Source of the DNA: Apostichopus parvimensis
Lineage: Eukaryota > Echinodermata > Holothuroidea > Aspidochirotida > Stichopodidae
Direction: 5' to 3'
Length of the DNA: 21,075 nucleotides
Assembly (NCBI GenBank): GCA_000934455.1
Contig: KN888219.1
Span: forward strand, 32,405 to 53,479
Shown here: positions 20,877 through 21,075 of the stretch, piece by piece
How positions within the stretch are numbered: position 1 is the first letter of the stretch
Layout: every line of letters starts with the position of its first letter
The notes under the pieces: model-generated
The model's input: only the letters and a program-made list of their open reading frames with translations
Databases searched by the model: none
Told to the model about the DNA's origin: nothing
Made by a program: the position numbers and the translations under genes

Positions 20877-21038
20877 TTCAAGAAAAGCACCCAGGAAAGG
20901 ACTTAAGCTTTGCTTGAAACATTGTATATTTCTTTAATGCGGTCAAATGGCGGGTGTACGTATCCGCAGAAGAATAACCAGAAGATTTTTAAATGGCATT
21001 TTCCTTCACTGCGGTTTGCGTTGGAAACGGGTCGTAAT

Positions 21039-21075
21039 CACTGGCGGATCCAAGGGGGGGGGCCAAGGGGGGCCA
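21039..21075 (+). mobile_element. Probable DNA-transposon terminus, cut by window end
   Basis: CACTGGCGGATCCAAGG followed by long G-runs resembles the start of invertebrate DNA transposons whose ends read CACTGGCGGATCC or CAGTGGCGGATCC. Only the first 37 bases are inside the window, so neither the opposite end nor a target duplication can be checked. The identification rests on resemblance. Confidence 0.4.

Overview
The window looks like non-coding DNA (intergenic or intronic) from a metazoan, most likely a marine invertebrate. My best guess is an echinoderm, possibly a sea cucumber. The reasons are: AT-rich sequence with no long open frames, no operon-like packing, many microsatellites and G/C tracts, short non-autonomous transposons, and recurrence of the octamer TAGGCCTA, which I associate with echinoderm DNA. 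The organism call is an inference from recollection of repeat style. No protein-coding gene, tRNA or rRNA could be supported. The longest open frames (about 145-165 codons) either lie inside minisatellites or show no recognisable domain.

Layout. Positions 1-8250 are mostly single-copy AT-rich DNA. They carry two copies (552-928 and 2545-2911) of a 360-380 bp TTAA-flanked inverted-repeat element, a MITE; a third copy lies at 8248-8610. All three have the same orientation and share an internal hairpin. Next, 8820-9115 holds a minus-strand repeat with a hammerhead-ribozyme-like core, of the kind seen in Penelope-like retroelements. A 356-bp hAT-type non-autonomous element with an imperfect 8-bp target duplication occupies 11086-11441. 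A tRNA-SINE-like candidate with serial hairpins and an (ATAA)n tail lies at about 12602-12826.

The right third is dominated by satellite-type DNA. A roughly 37-bp minisatellite spans 15023-15665, followed by an intricate set of inverted repeats at 15848-15930. A roughly 61-bp minisatellite of about 16 units spans 19700-20610 and shows signs of higher-order organisation. Just after it, a roughly 65-bp sequence occurs twice (20627-20695 and 20813-20876). The window ends inside what looks like the terminus of another DNA transposon (from 21039).

There are no genes to connect functionally. The coherent story is one of repeat accumulation: cut-and-paste MITEs, a retroelement fragment, a SINE-like insertion, expanded tandem repeats and several small local duplications. 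I found no convincing previously undescribed multi-gene system. The best leads are the hammerhead-like fragment, the TTAA MITE family, the SINE candidate and the higher-order minisatellite.
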